Of a DNA stretch of 15,750 bases, positions 8,598 to 15,609 are shown one piece after another (the first letter of the stretch is position 1; the number at the start of each line of letters is the position of its first letter). This DNA is from Desulfobacterales bacterium (GTDB taxonomy: Bacteria > Desulfobacterota > Desulfobacteria > Desulfobacterales > BuS5), in assembly GCA_016735355.1 (NCBI GenBank), contig JAERRQ010000333.1:1-15750 (forward strand). The letters are read 5' to 3'. The notes beneath the pieces are model-generated. The model saw nothing but the letters and a program-made list of their open reading frames with translations, made no database searches and was not told the DNA's origin. Made by a program: the position numbers and the translations under genes.

Positions 8598-10391
8598 ATG
8601 AAAAAATTTAATAATATATTACTTGTATACCCTGAAGTTCCGAACAATACATTCTGGAGTTTTAAATATGCTCTCAAGTTTTTAAAAAAGAAAAGCTCAA
8701 TGCCTCCGCTGGGTATAATAACCGTTGCCGCCCTTTTTCCTGAAGAGTATGACTTAAAGCTTGTCGATATGAATGTAGAGCTATTAAACGATAAAGATAT
8801 AATTTGGGCTGATGCGGTTTTTATATCAGCAATGATTGTTCAAAAAGATTCAATGGAAAGAGTGATTGCCGCATGTAACAGGCTTGAAACAAAAGTAGTG
8901 CTTGGAGGACCGCATCCAACAGCAACTTATAAGGAAATTCACGGCGTCGATCACTTTGTCCTTGGAGAAGTGGAGGATATGTTCGGGGAGTTTCTGGATG
9001 ATCTTGAAAACGGCGTTGCAAAAAAACTATATCCTCTTCCGAAACGGCCTGATATGTTCAGCCGGGCAATAATCCCGCGTTTTGATCTTCTTAATTTGAA
9101 AGCATACAGTTCCATGTCTGTACAATTTTGCCGGGGATGCCCTTTTAAGTGTGAATTTTGCGACATATGGAAGGTTTACGGGAATAAGCCAAGATTGAAA
9201 AATCCTGAATACTTTCTTTACGAACTGGATAGTTTATATGATTCAGGCTGGCGTGGGCCTGTTTTTATTGTGGATGATAACTTTATAGGCAATAAAGGCA
9301 AAATTAAAAAATGGCTGTTGCCGGCTTTAAAAAAATGGCAGGAAAATCACGATTTTGTATATAGATTTTTTACGGAAGCCAGTATAAATCTTGCCGAGGA
9401 TGAGGAACTTCTGGCTGGAATGAGAGATGCAGGTTTTAACGAGGTTTTTATCGGTATAGAAACACCCTCTATGAAATGCTTAAAAGAGGCAGGTAAAACT
9501 CAAAATTTAAAAATCGATATGCAGGGCGCCGTTAGAAAAATCCAGCAGTACGGCCTTGAGGTTATGGCAGGATTTATATTAGGTTTCGATAGTGATACGG
9601 ATGATATTTTCGAACGTCAGATTTCATTTATTCAGGAGACAGGGATCCCCAAAGCAATGGTCGGCCTGCTGACGGCTCTTCCCGGAACCAATCTATATAG
9701 CAGGTTGCTTAAAGAGGGCAGAATTATCGGTAAATCATCAGGCAACAATACGGACAGCATCTCTTTAAATTTTAAAACCATTATGGAGCGAATGAAATTA
9801 ATCAAAGGTTATAAGAATGTTTTATCGAATATTTATGATTCAAACCTTAAAAATTATTTTATACGCTGCAATAAGCTGATAGATAATCTCGGCGATACCG
9901 TATACTTTAAGAGAAAATTTCGCATCCATGATCTTATGATACTTTTCAGATCTATTTTCTATCAACCATTTACACCATACGGTTATCAATATATTAAATT
10001 TGTTATTAGAAATCTCATTAGACATCGAAAAATTTTCAGTGAAACAATCAGGTTCAGTATTATAGGTCATCATTTCCATACCATCACACAGGAAAGGCGC
10101 AAGATAGAAAAAATTATTTCTTATATGGATGAAAAAAACAGGTATTTATCTGAACAGATAAGCCGATATTCCGAAATGGTAATTAACGGCTCCAGGGACC
10201 TTCCCTGCAATATTGCAGATCTCTGGAATCAGAAAAAAGAAATACTTGATAAAACCAGGAATAAAATTAACAAAATACATGTGGATTTTCGTGACGAAAC
10301 AATAGCACAATATCATGATGCGGCGACCAGAATGCAGGCCATGTTTTGTAGTTTTGAAAAAGATTTGATTAAATACGGCATAACAGTATAA
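8598..10391 (+). CDS. B12-binding-domain radical SAM protein (HpnP-like, DUF4070 type) with long C-terminal extension
   Basis: 597 aa. The N-terminal cobalamin-binding-like domain (about 5-150) opens with ILLVYPEVPNNTFWSFKYAL and continues MPPLGIITVAALFPEEYDLK. The radical SAM core follows, with cluster motif C181-x3-C185-x2-C188 inside QFCRGCPFKCEFCDIW and an extra Cys at 178. Family signatures VFIVDDNFIGNK, FFTEASINLAEDEELL, EVFIGIETPS and MAGFILGFDSD are all present. After about residue 425 comes an extension rich in charged helices that I do not recognise. Relatives include the hopanoid 2-methylase HpnP, but many family members have unknown substrates, and hopanoid methylation is not implied by the neighbours. 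The DxHxxG cobalamin motif is absent (DMNV instead), as usual in this group. The start has a weak AGAAG ribosome-binding site. It is probably the first gene of a run with the next two. Confidence 0.92.
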   Translation: MKKFNNILLVYPEVPNNTFWSFKYALKFLKKKSSMPPLGIITVAALFPEEYDLKLVDMNVELLNDKDIIWADAVFISAMIVQKDSMERVIAACNRLETKVVLGGPHPTATYKEIHGVDHFVLGEVEDMFGEFLDDLENGVAKKLYPLPKRPDMFSRAIIPRFDLLNLKAYSSMSVQFCRGCPFKCEFCDIWKVYGNKPRLKNPEYFLYELDSLYDSGWRGPVFIVDDNFIGNKGKIKKWLLPALKKWQENHDFVYRFFTEASINLAEDEELLAGMRDAGFNEVFIGIETPSMKCLKEAGKTQNLKIDMQGAVRKIQQYGLEVMAGFILGFDSDTDDIFERQISFIQETGIPKAMVGLLTALPGTNLYSRLLKEGRIIGKSSGNNTDSISLNFKTIMERMKLIKGYKNVLSNIYDSNLKNYFIRCNKLIDNLGDTVYFKRKFRIHDLMILFRSIFYQPFTPYGYQYIKFVIRNLIRHRKIFSETIRFSIIGHHFHTITQERRKIEKIISYMDEKNRYLSEQISRYSEMVINGSRDLPCNIADLWNQKKEILDKTRNKINKIHVDFRDETIAQYHDAATRMQAMFCSFEKDLIKYGITV

Positions 10392-10416
10392 AGCTTCAGC
10401 CTGCTCTATTTTATTT

Positions 10417-10953
10417 ATGGTAAAAATAATCCAGCTTCAGGCATATCGCACCAGAATTGTTGAACTGAAGGCCTTTAAATCCTGGCATAAACTTTTTGGT
10501 GAAAAGTACGGCGAAACAACAAGCTGCGCAGACATTTCAGACAAAACACTTTTTCAGCTGGCGTCTCCGGGAAACGCAAGCACAATTGCTTTTTATGCTA
10601 TGATTATGGGAATCCTGGATCTTGGATGCCCTGCAAAGTTCTATTATTTAAGTAACAGTGATCAACTTAGAATTTTGGATATACATCTCTTCTTAGCGGA
10701 TAGCATACGTTTTGAATTGATGGGGCGACTGGGGTGGATAGAAAATCTTCCCTTTGAAGGCTTGCCCCTCATTAAAATAGTACAATCCTTTGATGAGGTA
10801 AAGGCTCAAAGCAGAGGAAAATCTCCTACTCTGTCAAAATTGTATCCTGACTATAATCTTTACAGCACACTTGATAGATTAGACAAGGAGACTTTTATTC
10901 GCCTTTTGCTTCCCGATGCCATTGCAGCTTTTAAGGAGAGGCTTGAAGCTTAG
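10417..10953 (+). CDS. Hypothetical protein of 178 aa, unrecognised
   Basis: I do not recognise a family. The protein is soluble-looking, without signal peptide or clear membrane helix. It has a mixed helical pattern with a hydrophobic centre (STIAFYAMIMGILDLGCP, about 55-73) followed by DIHLFLADSIRFELMGRLGW (about 88-107), and ends in a helix. No cysteine cluster or nucleotide-binding motif is visible. It sits 25 nt after the radical SAM gene and 12 nt before yqgE, so all three are likely co-transcribed. That spacing and the clean codon usage argue it is real, though the start has no clear Shine-Dalgarno. Function is unknown; context only suggests a link to one of its operon partners. Confidence 0.75.
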   Translation: MVKIIQLQAYRTRIVELKAFKSWHKLFGEKYGETTSCADISDKTLFQLASPGNASTIAFYAMIMGILDLGCPAKFYYLSNSDQLRILDIHLFLADSIRFELMGRLGWIENLPFEGLPLIKIVQSFDEVKAQSRGKSPTLSKLYPDYNLYSTLDRLDKETFIRLLLPDAIAAFKERLEA

Positions 10954-10965
10954 GCCTATACGTTT

Positions 10966-11535
10966 ATGGAATATGAGAACTCTACATCACTAAAAGGCAA
11001 GTTGTTAACAGCTATGCCGGGAATGACCGATCCGAATTTTCGTCGGTCTGTAATCTGTATTTCCGAGCATAACATGGATGGAGCAGTGGGAATCGTGATA
11101 AATAATATTCATCCTGTTCTTTCAGCAAAAATGATCTTTAAAGAACTTGACGTAGACTACGTTGCGGGCGCAGATAATCAGCAGGTTTATATCGGTGGCC
11201 CGGTTCATATTAATGAAATTTTCATACTTCACGGCCCCCCTTTTGAATCCTTACAAACCCTAACAATAAACGCTGAGCTTGCCATGAGTAATTCAATTGA
11301 TATTATAAAAGATATTGCACTTGAAAAGGGGCCTGAATCATATCTTATTTCATTAGGTTGCGCCGGATGGGGGCCTGGTCAGCTTGAAAATGAATTGCTG
11401 GCAAATTACTGGCTCACAAGCCCTTATTCCAAAGACATTCTCTTTGATATTTCAGTTGAGGAACGTTGGGAGGAGTCGATCAGAAAAATCGGTGTGGATC
11501 CTCTTCTACTTTCAAACACCGCAGGCCATGCCTGA
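10966..11535 (+). CDS. yqgE: YqgE/AlgH family protein (UPF0301)
   Basis: 189 aa, the typical family length. Diagnostic stretches are AMPGMTDPNFRRSVICISEH (16-35), GAVGIVIN (39-46), VYIGGPVH (74-81) and SLGCAGWGPGQLENEL (129-144). The family is widespread in Gram-negative bacteria. AlgH was named from alginate regulation in Pseudomonas, but the biochemical role is unsettled. In many proteobacteria it neighbours the Holliday-junction resolvase YqgF (RuvX), which is not the case here. It is the last gene of the three-gene plus-strand run, starting 12 nt after the previous stop with a weak AGG upstream. The first residues MEYENSTSLKGKLL fit the normal N-terminus. Confidence 0.93.
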   Translation: MEYENSTSLKGKLLTAMPGMTDPNFRRSVICISEHNMDGAVGIVINNIHPVLSAKMIFKELDVDYVAGADNQQVYIGGPVHINEIFILHGPPFESLQTLTINAELAMSNSIDIIKDIALEKGPESYLISLGCAGWGPGQLENELLANYWLTSPYSKDILFDISVEERWEESIRKIGVDPLLLSNTAGHA

Positions 11536-11639
11536 TATGTAGATTTCCACATAAATAATTTCACTTCCCAGCCAAATTCTTCCCCCAAATTCTTACCTTA
11601 GTAACCGGACTTAAAAGGAACATTTTTTCAAGCGATCTC

Positions 11640-11846
11640 TTAACAGGCTTGATATTCCAAATCCTCGCACGTTGCGATAGCCTGAGCCTTTAAACATGAA
11701 CAGTAAGAATTAAAGATAAAATACATGCATTTATTTTTATAGCTTGATTTTTTATAAAAGGAGCAGAGCCTCTGTTCTTCATTGCTATCCGCAGTGCACA
11801 TGGACATTATATTCTTTTTACATAAACTTATGATCTGAGTTGTCAT
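11640..11846 (-). CDS. Small cysteine-rich protein of 68 aa, unrecognised
   Basis: Eight cysteines in 68 residues (9, 17, 28, 40, 49, 51, 60 and 68). The central part RLCSFYKK...KCMYFIFNSYCSCLKAQ resembles, from memory, small uncharacterised proteins of sulfate reducers with a C-MYF-x-YC-x-C pattern. The start at 11846 is chosen because AAGGAGG lies 8 nt upstream of ATG, one of the strongest Shine-Dalgarno sites in the window; a longer frame beginning at 11897 lacks one. There is no signal peptide or membrane segment, so the Cys residues probably bind a metal or act in redox in the cytoplasm. It is monocistronic and convergent with yqgE. It has no assigned function. Confidence 0.65.
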   Translation of the reverse strand: MTTQIISLCKKNIMSMCTADSNEEQRLCSFYKKSSYKNKCMYFIFNSYCSCLKAQAIATCEDLEYQAC

Positions 11847-12200
11847 TTTTTCACCCTCCTTTTTCAAAGCGCCTATTTTGCAAAATGTCAGTCTCAAAGT
11901 TGCATTCTCGAAATACGGGAGTTTTTATTCCTGTGGTTAAATGTGATTTAAAATTAGGTCTCCTTACTTAACCTTGAATAAACCGACAATTTTTGAAACC
12001 GACTCTTGCCTATAAACTATTGTTGCCTTTAAAATGTTGTCAGCGGGCTTGTAATACTTAAAAAACTAAACATTTAATATGCAATTATTGTACCATGTGA
12101 AACATTCACAATATCCGTAAAATTCGATTACATAAATCTTTCGAGCTGTTCGGTTAGCTTTTTAATAAAAAAGTTATACACTCTTGCAATACAAATAAAA
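11847..12200. other. Gene-free AT-rich stretch
   Basis: This 354-nt stretch lies between the start of the small cysteine-rich gene and the tRNA-type terminator. It must hold the promoter of the minus-strand small gene in its left part. I see no tRNA, no riboswitch-like fold and no credible open frame. Its left side has several in-frame stops on all strands, and no convincing -35/-10 pair is visible. Confidence 0.5.
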
Positions 12201-12236
12201 AAGGGCTTAGAATCTAATCTAAACCCTTGTTTTTTT
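12201..12236 (-). terminator. Rho-independent terminator, reads as the terminator of a minus-strand tRNA
   Basis: AAGGG-C-TTAGA (12201-12211) pairs with TCTAA-A-CCCTT (12218-12228), giving two 5-bp stems around one mismatch, with a 6-nt loop. On the minus strand the stem is followed by CCCTTTTTTATTTG, a proper U-run. On the plus strand GTTTTTTT follows, so it could also work in that direction. On the minus strand it comes 11 nt after the tRNA-like ACCA end. Confidence 0.7.
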
Positions 12237-12239
12237 CTA

Positions 12240-12252
12240 TGGTAGCGGGGGC
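12240..12252 (-). other. tRNA 3'-end remnant, probable attachment-site half of an integrated element
   Basis: On the minus strand this reads GCCCCCGCTACCA: one T-stem base plus the remaining 3' acceptor strand (CCCCGCT), discriminator A and encoded CCA. It differs at one base from the 3' end of E. coli initiator tRNA (CCCCGCAACCA). A U at position 72 would preserve the initiator-type mismatch with C1. The bases that should form the T-arm just upstream (minus-strand sequence from 12253 rightward) neither pair nor carry a TTCRA loop, so the tRNA is cut at this point. A terminator follows directly and mobilization genes start within 100 nt on the other side. Together this fits an integration junction in a tRNA 3' end. 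The 13-nt match is short, so confidence is moderate. Confidence 0.55.
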
Positions 12253-12301
12253 TTGCAACCAACTGTACAGACCTCTCTTTATTGCCCGTAACATTTTATA
12301 T

Positions 12302-12337
12302 CCCCCTCCCCCTGGAATGCCTTGTTCTAAAGGGGGT
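12302..12337 (+). promoter_or_regulatory. C-runs able to pair with the mobC ribosome-binding site
   Basis: Two CCCCCT blocks (12302-12307 and 12308-12313) are each complementary to AGGGGG (12331-12336), which is the Shine-Dalgarno of the mobC gene. A 6-bp GC hairpin with either block would hide the site and could limit mobC translation. This is sequence complementarity only; no regulation is shown. Confidence 0.3.
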
Positions 12338-12341
12338 CTTC

Positions 12342-12758
12342 ATGCCTGATAAAGACTTCCAAAAATCAAAAAAATCATATCCGCCGCCTTTCTCGATGAG
12401 GCTAAATCAGGAAGAAAGGGATGAATTACAAAAATTAGCCGCTGGTTTGCCTTTGGGTAGATTTATAAAAGATGCCATTTTTAATCATGGCCAAAGGCCT
12501 GCTCTCTCCCGCAAACCTTCCATTGTTGATCAAAAATTATTTGCCCAGCTTTTGGGCGCTATTGGTAAATCACGCCTTGCCAATAACATCAATCAGCTTG
12601 CCAAGGCAGCAAATTCCGGCTCCCTTCCGGTCAATAAGGAAATCATTGATAGTCTGAATGATGCGGTTGAAGCGATTAAATGGATGCGTGAAACCTTGAT
12701 CAAGGCACTTGGTTTAAAACCTCTAAACGGGGAGGATAGCCATGATTTTAAAGGGTAA
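12342..12758 (+). CDS. MobC-like relaxosome accessory protein
   Basis: 138 aa. The N-terminal part has a ribbon-helix-helix-like FSMRLNQEERDELQKLA (17-33), and the C-terminal part the MobC pattern LGAIGKSRLANNINQLAKAA (71-90). Such proteins bind oriT next to the nick site and help the relaxase nick and mobilise DNA. I chose the ATG at 12342 because AAGGGGG precedes it by 5-6 nt and it gives a polar N-terminus; an upstream in-frame ATG at 12282 would add a hydrophobic 20 residues with no ribosome-binding site. Its last 17 nt overlap the relaxase gene, a common translational coupling in mobilization modules. oriT is expected just upstream, but I cannot point to it. It is not recognisably tied to a named MobC subfamily. 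Confidence 0.83.
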   Translation: MPDKDFQKSKKSYPPPFSMRLNQEERDELQKLAAGLPLGRFIKDAIFNHGQRPALSRKPSIVDQKLFAQLLGAIGKSRLANNINQLAKAANSGSLPVNKEIIDSLNDAVEAIKWMRETLIKALGLKPLNGEDSHDFKG

Positions 12759-14073
12759 TCAGCGCGCTGGTGGTCGGCAAATGGCGCTGCATCTGCTTAA
12801 AAGTGAGAATGAACACGTTAAGGTTCATGAGGTCAGCGGCTTTATTGCCAATGATGTTTTAGGCGCTATTAATGAAGCTTATGCTCTGTCCAAAGGCACA
12901 AAATGCAAACAGTTCATGTATTCCCTGAGCTTAAATCCGCCACAAAATGAACGGGTTCCAGTTACCGTCTTTGAAAACACGTTAACCCGCGTTGAAAAGA
13001 AATTAGGGCTTGAGGGTCAGCCGCGCGTGGTGATCTTCCATGAAAAGGAAGGCCGCCGTCATGCGCATTGTGTATGGAGCCGAATTGATACGGAGAACAT
13101 GAAGGCTATCAACATCTCTCACCCAAAGCTCAAGCTCAATGACATTGCTAAATCCCTTTATTTGGAGCATGGCTGGAAAATGCCTGATGGTTTCAGGGAT
13201 AAATCAAAAAAGAACCCGCTTAATTATACCCGTGCTGAGTGGCAGCAGGCTTTACGCATTAACCGCAGGCCTGATGACATCAAGCGTGAACTTCAGGAAG
13301 CCTGGGCGGTTTCAGATTCAAAGGGGAGTTTTTCTGCCGCTTTGCAAGACCAAGGTTATTATCTGGCTCGGGGGCGGCGCGGATTTGTGGCGGTTGATGT
13401 TCATGGTCAGGTTTATTCTTTAACCCGCCAGCTTGATCAAAAGAAAAAAGCGCTGGAAGAGCGCCTTGGCAAGGCTGATACGCTTCCTGAAGCTTCAGAA
13501 ATCAAAATCCAAATAAATGGAAGATTAAACAAGTTATTCAATAAGTTCTCTGATGAACTTAATTTAAAACATGAAAAAGAAAACAGGCCGCTGGATAAAG
13601 CCAAAGCCAAAGCCAAAATGCTCTACCGCCACCGGAAAGATCGGGAGCGCCTGGATGAAATTCAGAAAAAACGCTGGCATGCTGAAGAGCTAAGACGCTG
13701 TGTGCGTGTCCGTAACGGTTTTAAGGGGCTTTGGGACAAGCTCACTGGAAGCTATCAGAAAAACCGTAACCGTAAGGCCTGGCTTGCTTATCAGCGCGAT
13801 CAAAAACAGCAAGAAGAACTCATTAAAAAACAGCTTGCCGAGCGCCAAAATCTGCAAACTCAAATCAATTTGCTCCGTGAAAAACAAGAAAAAGAGCGCA
13901 AAGCCCTGACCCATGATTTGTCTCATGTCAGCTCCATGGAAAAGGACAAAGTCAAACAAACTCAGGAAAAGACTATGCGCTCCACCACCAAAAATAAAAA
14001 ACAGCTTCAAAGTGAAATCGAATTTGATGATTTTGATCTGGATATAAGTTCGGATTTAGAGCCAGAAATTTAA
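12742..14073 (+). CDS. Relaxase/mobilization nuclease
   Basis: 443 aa relaxase that would nick oriT and pilot single-stranded DNA during conjugative mobilisation. Residues 1-160 hold the nuclease domain. MILKGNQRAGGRQMALHLLK and KCKQFMYSLSLNPP are signatures of a relaxase family I associate mainly with Alphaproteobacteria. The metal-binding three-histidine motif is H100-EKEGRR-H107-A-H109-CVW. The first tyrosine is residue 47, so the usual N-terminal catalytic Tyr is not obvious. A SDSKGSFSAALQDQGYYLARG segment (191-211) follows, then a long charged coiled-coil region (about 230-410) and an acidic tail. The ATG at 12742 has GGGGAGG 6 nt upstream. The gene overlaps mobC. No type IV secretion genes are visible, so the element would be mobilizable rather than self-transmissible, as far as this window shows. 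Confidence 0.87.
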   Translation: MILKGNQRAGGRQMALHLLKSENEHVKVHEVSGFIANDVLGAINEAYALSKGTKCKQFMYSLSLNPPQNERVPVTVFENTLTRVEKKLGLEGQPRVVIFHEKEGRRHAHCVWSRIDTENMKAINISHPKLKLNDIAKSLYLEHGWKMPDGFRDKSKKNPLNYTRAEWQQALRINRRPDDIKRELQEAWAVSDSKGSFSAALQDQGYYLARGRRGFVAVDVHGQVYSLTRQLDQKKKALEERLGKADTLPEASEIKIQINGRLNKLFNKFSDELNLKHEKENRPLDKAKAKAKMLYRHRKDRERLDEIQKKRWHAEELRRCVRVRNGFKGLWDKLTGSYQKNRNRKAWLAYQRDQKQQEELIKKQLAERQNLQTQINLLREKQEKERKALTHDLSHVSSMEKDKVKQTQEKTMRSTTKNKKQLQSEIEFDDFDLDISSDLEPEI

Positions 14074-14097
14074 CAAAATTCAAGGGGGAAATAACCT

Positions 14098-14577
14098 ATG
14101 ACACGTTTATGTGATGAATGCGGAAATTCCATTCCAGATAATAAAATTATGTGGGAGTATTCAATTAATGAAGAAATTCAAAGTGAAATCACCGAGTATG
14201 AAAAAGATTTATTTGATACGTCATGCAAGCTCATAATCGACACGCCCTATTCGGCGGTTTTAAGGTCTTTTTGCGAAGATTGCGCCAAAGGCTATAATCT
14301 GCATAAAGTTTGGATTCCAGACAAACCCAAATATGCCAGAACATCTGCTATTAAAGAATGCGCGCCCACTGGTGAGCCTAAACATACCTGCTTAAGATGC
14401 AGAAAATGTGGGGATATTGTTTTTCTCGGTGAACCATACTGGACAGTTCTGCTTTTTAAACAATATTTCAGATACTCCGTGGTCGAATGTACTGAGAATT
14501 TCGTGATTTATGTCTTTTGCAATGAATGCGCAGAAATTAAAGATTTCAATAGAATGGATGTTCATAGATTACATTAA
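14098..14577 (+). CDS. Hypothetical protein with four CxxC zinc-ribbon-like knuckles
   Basis: 159 aa, unrecognised. CxxC pairs at 5/8, 59/62, 101/104 and 141/144, with extra Cys at 43, 88, 98 and 131. The layout looks like two similar modules: CDECGN ... CEDCAKGYN in the first half and CRKCGD ... CNECAEI in the second, each a knuckle pair separated by about 37-51 residues. This suggests an internal duplication of a zinc-ribbon fold. It starts 24 nt after the relaxase stop with a GGGGG-type ribosome-binding site, so it is probably expressed with the mobilization genes. The role is unknown: it could bind nucleic acid or a protein partner, but nothing in the sequence decides this. Confidence 0.8.
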   Translation: MTRLCDECGNSIPDNKIMWEYSINEEIQSEITEYEKDLFDTSCKLIIDTPYSAVLRSFCEDCAKGYNLHKVWIPDKPKYARTSAIKECAPTGEPKHTCLRCRKCGDIVFLGEPYWTVLLFKQYFRYSVVECTENFVIYVFCNECAEIKDFNRMDVHRLH

Positions 14578-14586
14578 ACTAAATTT

Positions 14587-14610
14587 GACCTGGCAGGCGG
14601 CTGTCAGGTC
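14587..14610. terminator. Hairpin between convergent genes, likely terminator-like
   Basis: GACCTGGCAG (14587-14596) pairs with CTGTCAGGTC (14601-14610) over 10 bp with one G-T pair and a GCGG loop. It lies between the ends of two convergent genes. There is no strong U-run on the plus side. On the minus strand the stem is followed by AAATTTAG, so termination may be partial or factor-assisted. Confidence 0.55.
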
Positions 14611-14620
14611 ATTAACTACA

Positions 14621-15388
14621 TCAGTCTCGTTTGTATGCTCCCGATATTTGTCCCATAATGCCATCAAAATCGATTATTCTTACTTCAGGTCGAAATTCCG
14701 CAACATCGTCAGAGAATTTATAGGTTGAGCATTCACAATCAGAATCACCAAAACCACAATCAATACAAGATGGGTTACAGTGCCAAATCATTGAATCTAT
14801 TGCAGTGCTTGGGTCGCTGGAATCGTAAGGATCTTCTTCATAGCTTAGGCCCATTCCAAAATCTCCATCATAAAGACTTGAGGCTACATCAATCTCATCT
14901 CCATCTGAGTCAGAAATTATCTCTACTGAAAAAATTTCGGTTACTCGCCGCAGTACAATTCGGCCATAATCAAATTCATTTGCATCAGTCACAAACCAAA
15001 CTTTCCCATCTTTTTCTTGAAAAGCGCTCAGATTGATAATTCCGTGATACTCACATATCTCTACATTGTGTTTTTTACTATCCAGTTCAACGTGTTTAAC
15101 AGAATTGTTGACGGAACAGATAAACCTAAGAAGCCCCAACTTAAATCGTTTTCCTTCGAAATCGAAAAGAATTTTATCTATATCTTCTACAACTTCATGA
15201 CGCTTTTTTTCTGCGTTTTTGCCCTTTTGGAATTCCCAAACATAATCAATGAAATGGGATACTATGAATCCGTAAGAGACTGCATCGACAATAAGAAGAT
15301 CGTCATTCTCTATTTTTTGAGCTATAGCTCTACTCGCAGGCAAAAGAATTTTTAAATAATATGTGTTTGCCAAATTAACAATATCCAT
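14621..15388 (-). CDS. Hypothetical acidic protein with C-terminal cysteine cluster
   Basis: 255 aa, unrecognised. The N-terminal half is helical (about 5-100) and contains FICSVNNSVKHVELD (89-103). The N-x-x-KH pattern is reminiscent of some HEPN-like helical proteins, but I cannot confirm that. The middle is beta-like (EYHGIINLSAF, KVWFVTDANEF, YGRIVLRRVTEIF). An acidic stretch (158-195) leads to a cluster C204-x3-C208-x2-C211-x6-C218-x-C220, probably metal-binding. I chose the ATG at 15388, with AAAGGA 5 nt upstream, over a TTG seven codons earlier. It is convergent with the zinc-ribbon-like gene and lies within the presumed mobile element, so it is a cargo candidate. No function is assigned. 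Confidence 0.75.
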   Translation of the reverse strand: MDIVNLANTYYLKILLPASRAIAQKIENDDLLIVDAVSYGFIVSHFIDYVWEFQKGKNAEKKRHEVVEDIDKILFDFEGKRFKLGLLRFICSVNNSVKHVELDSKKHNVEICEYHGIINLSAFQEKDGKVWFVTDANEFDYGRIVLRRVTEIFSVEIISDSDGDEIDVASSLYDGDFGMGLSYEEDPYDSSDPSTAIDSMIWHCNPSCIDCGFGDSDCECSTYKFSDDVAEFRPEVRIIDFDGIMGQISGAYKRD

Positions 15389-15609
15389 TTTGTTCCTTTG
15401 TAGCGCCAACCAAGAACACGCTTTCTTCTATAGTTAAAATGTATCAAAATTCTTCATGCTGCCTAAATGGTATCATACGACAAATATCAAAAATTCCCAA
15501 AAATATGAACCTCATTATGCGCTGTTTCGATAGTGAAAATATCTCCGCTCATTTCCATGTCCCGCCCCATGCGCTCATAAGGAATGAAAATAAAATAAAT
15601 TGGACATAA
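15389..15609. other. Short gap, no gene supported
   Basis: This 221-nt stretch lies between the start of the acidic cluster gene and the partial right-edge frame, both on the minus strand. It contains the likely promoter of the former, but no clear -35/-10 pair. One minus-strand stretch reads FIPYERMGRDMEMSGD then IFTIETAHNEVHIFGNF before a stop. It is protein-like but too short, with no upstream start of its own, and could be a decayed end of a gene. Confidence 0.4.

Noticed and set aside
11640..11897. Longer 85-codon version of the small cysteine-rich gene
   Set aside because: The strong AAGGAGG lies inside this frame at ideal distance from the ATG at 11846, while the upstream start has none.
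12240..12330. Complete tRNA gene on the minus strand
   Set aside because: Only the 3' end is present. The bases to the right do not form a T-arm, anticodon arm or D-arm.
14510..15355. Plus-strand open frames across the 14577-15388 region
   Set aside because: They overlap the real genes in other frames, are His/Gln/Leu-rich or hydrophobic by frame artefact, and lack ribosome-binding sites.
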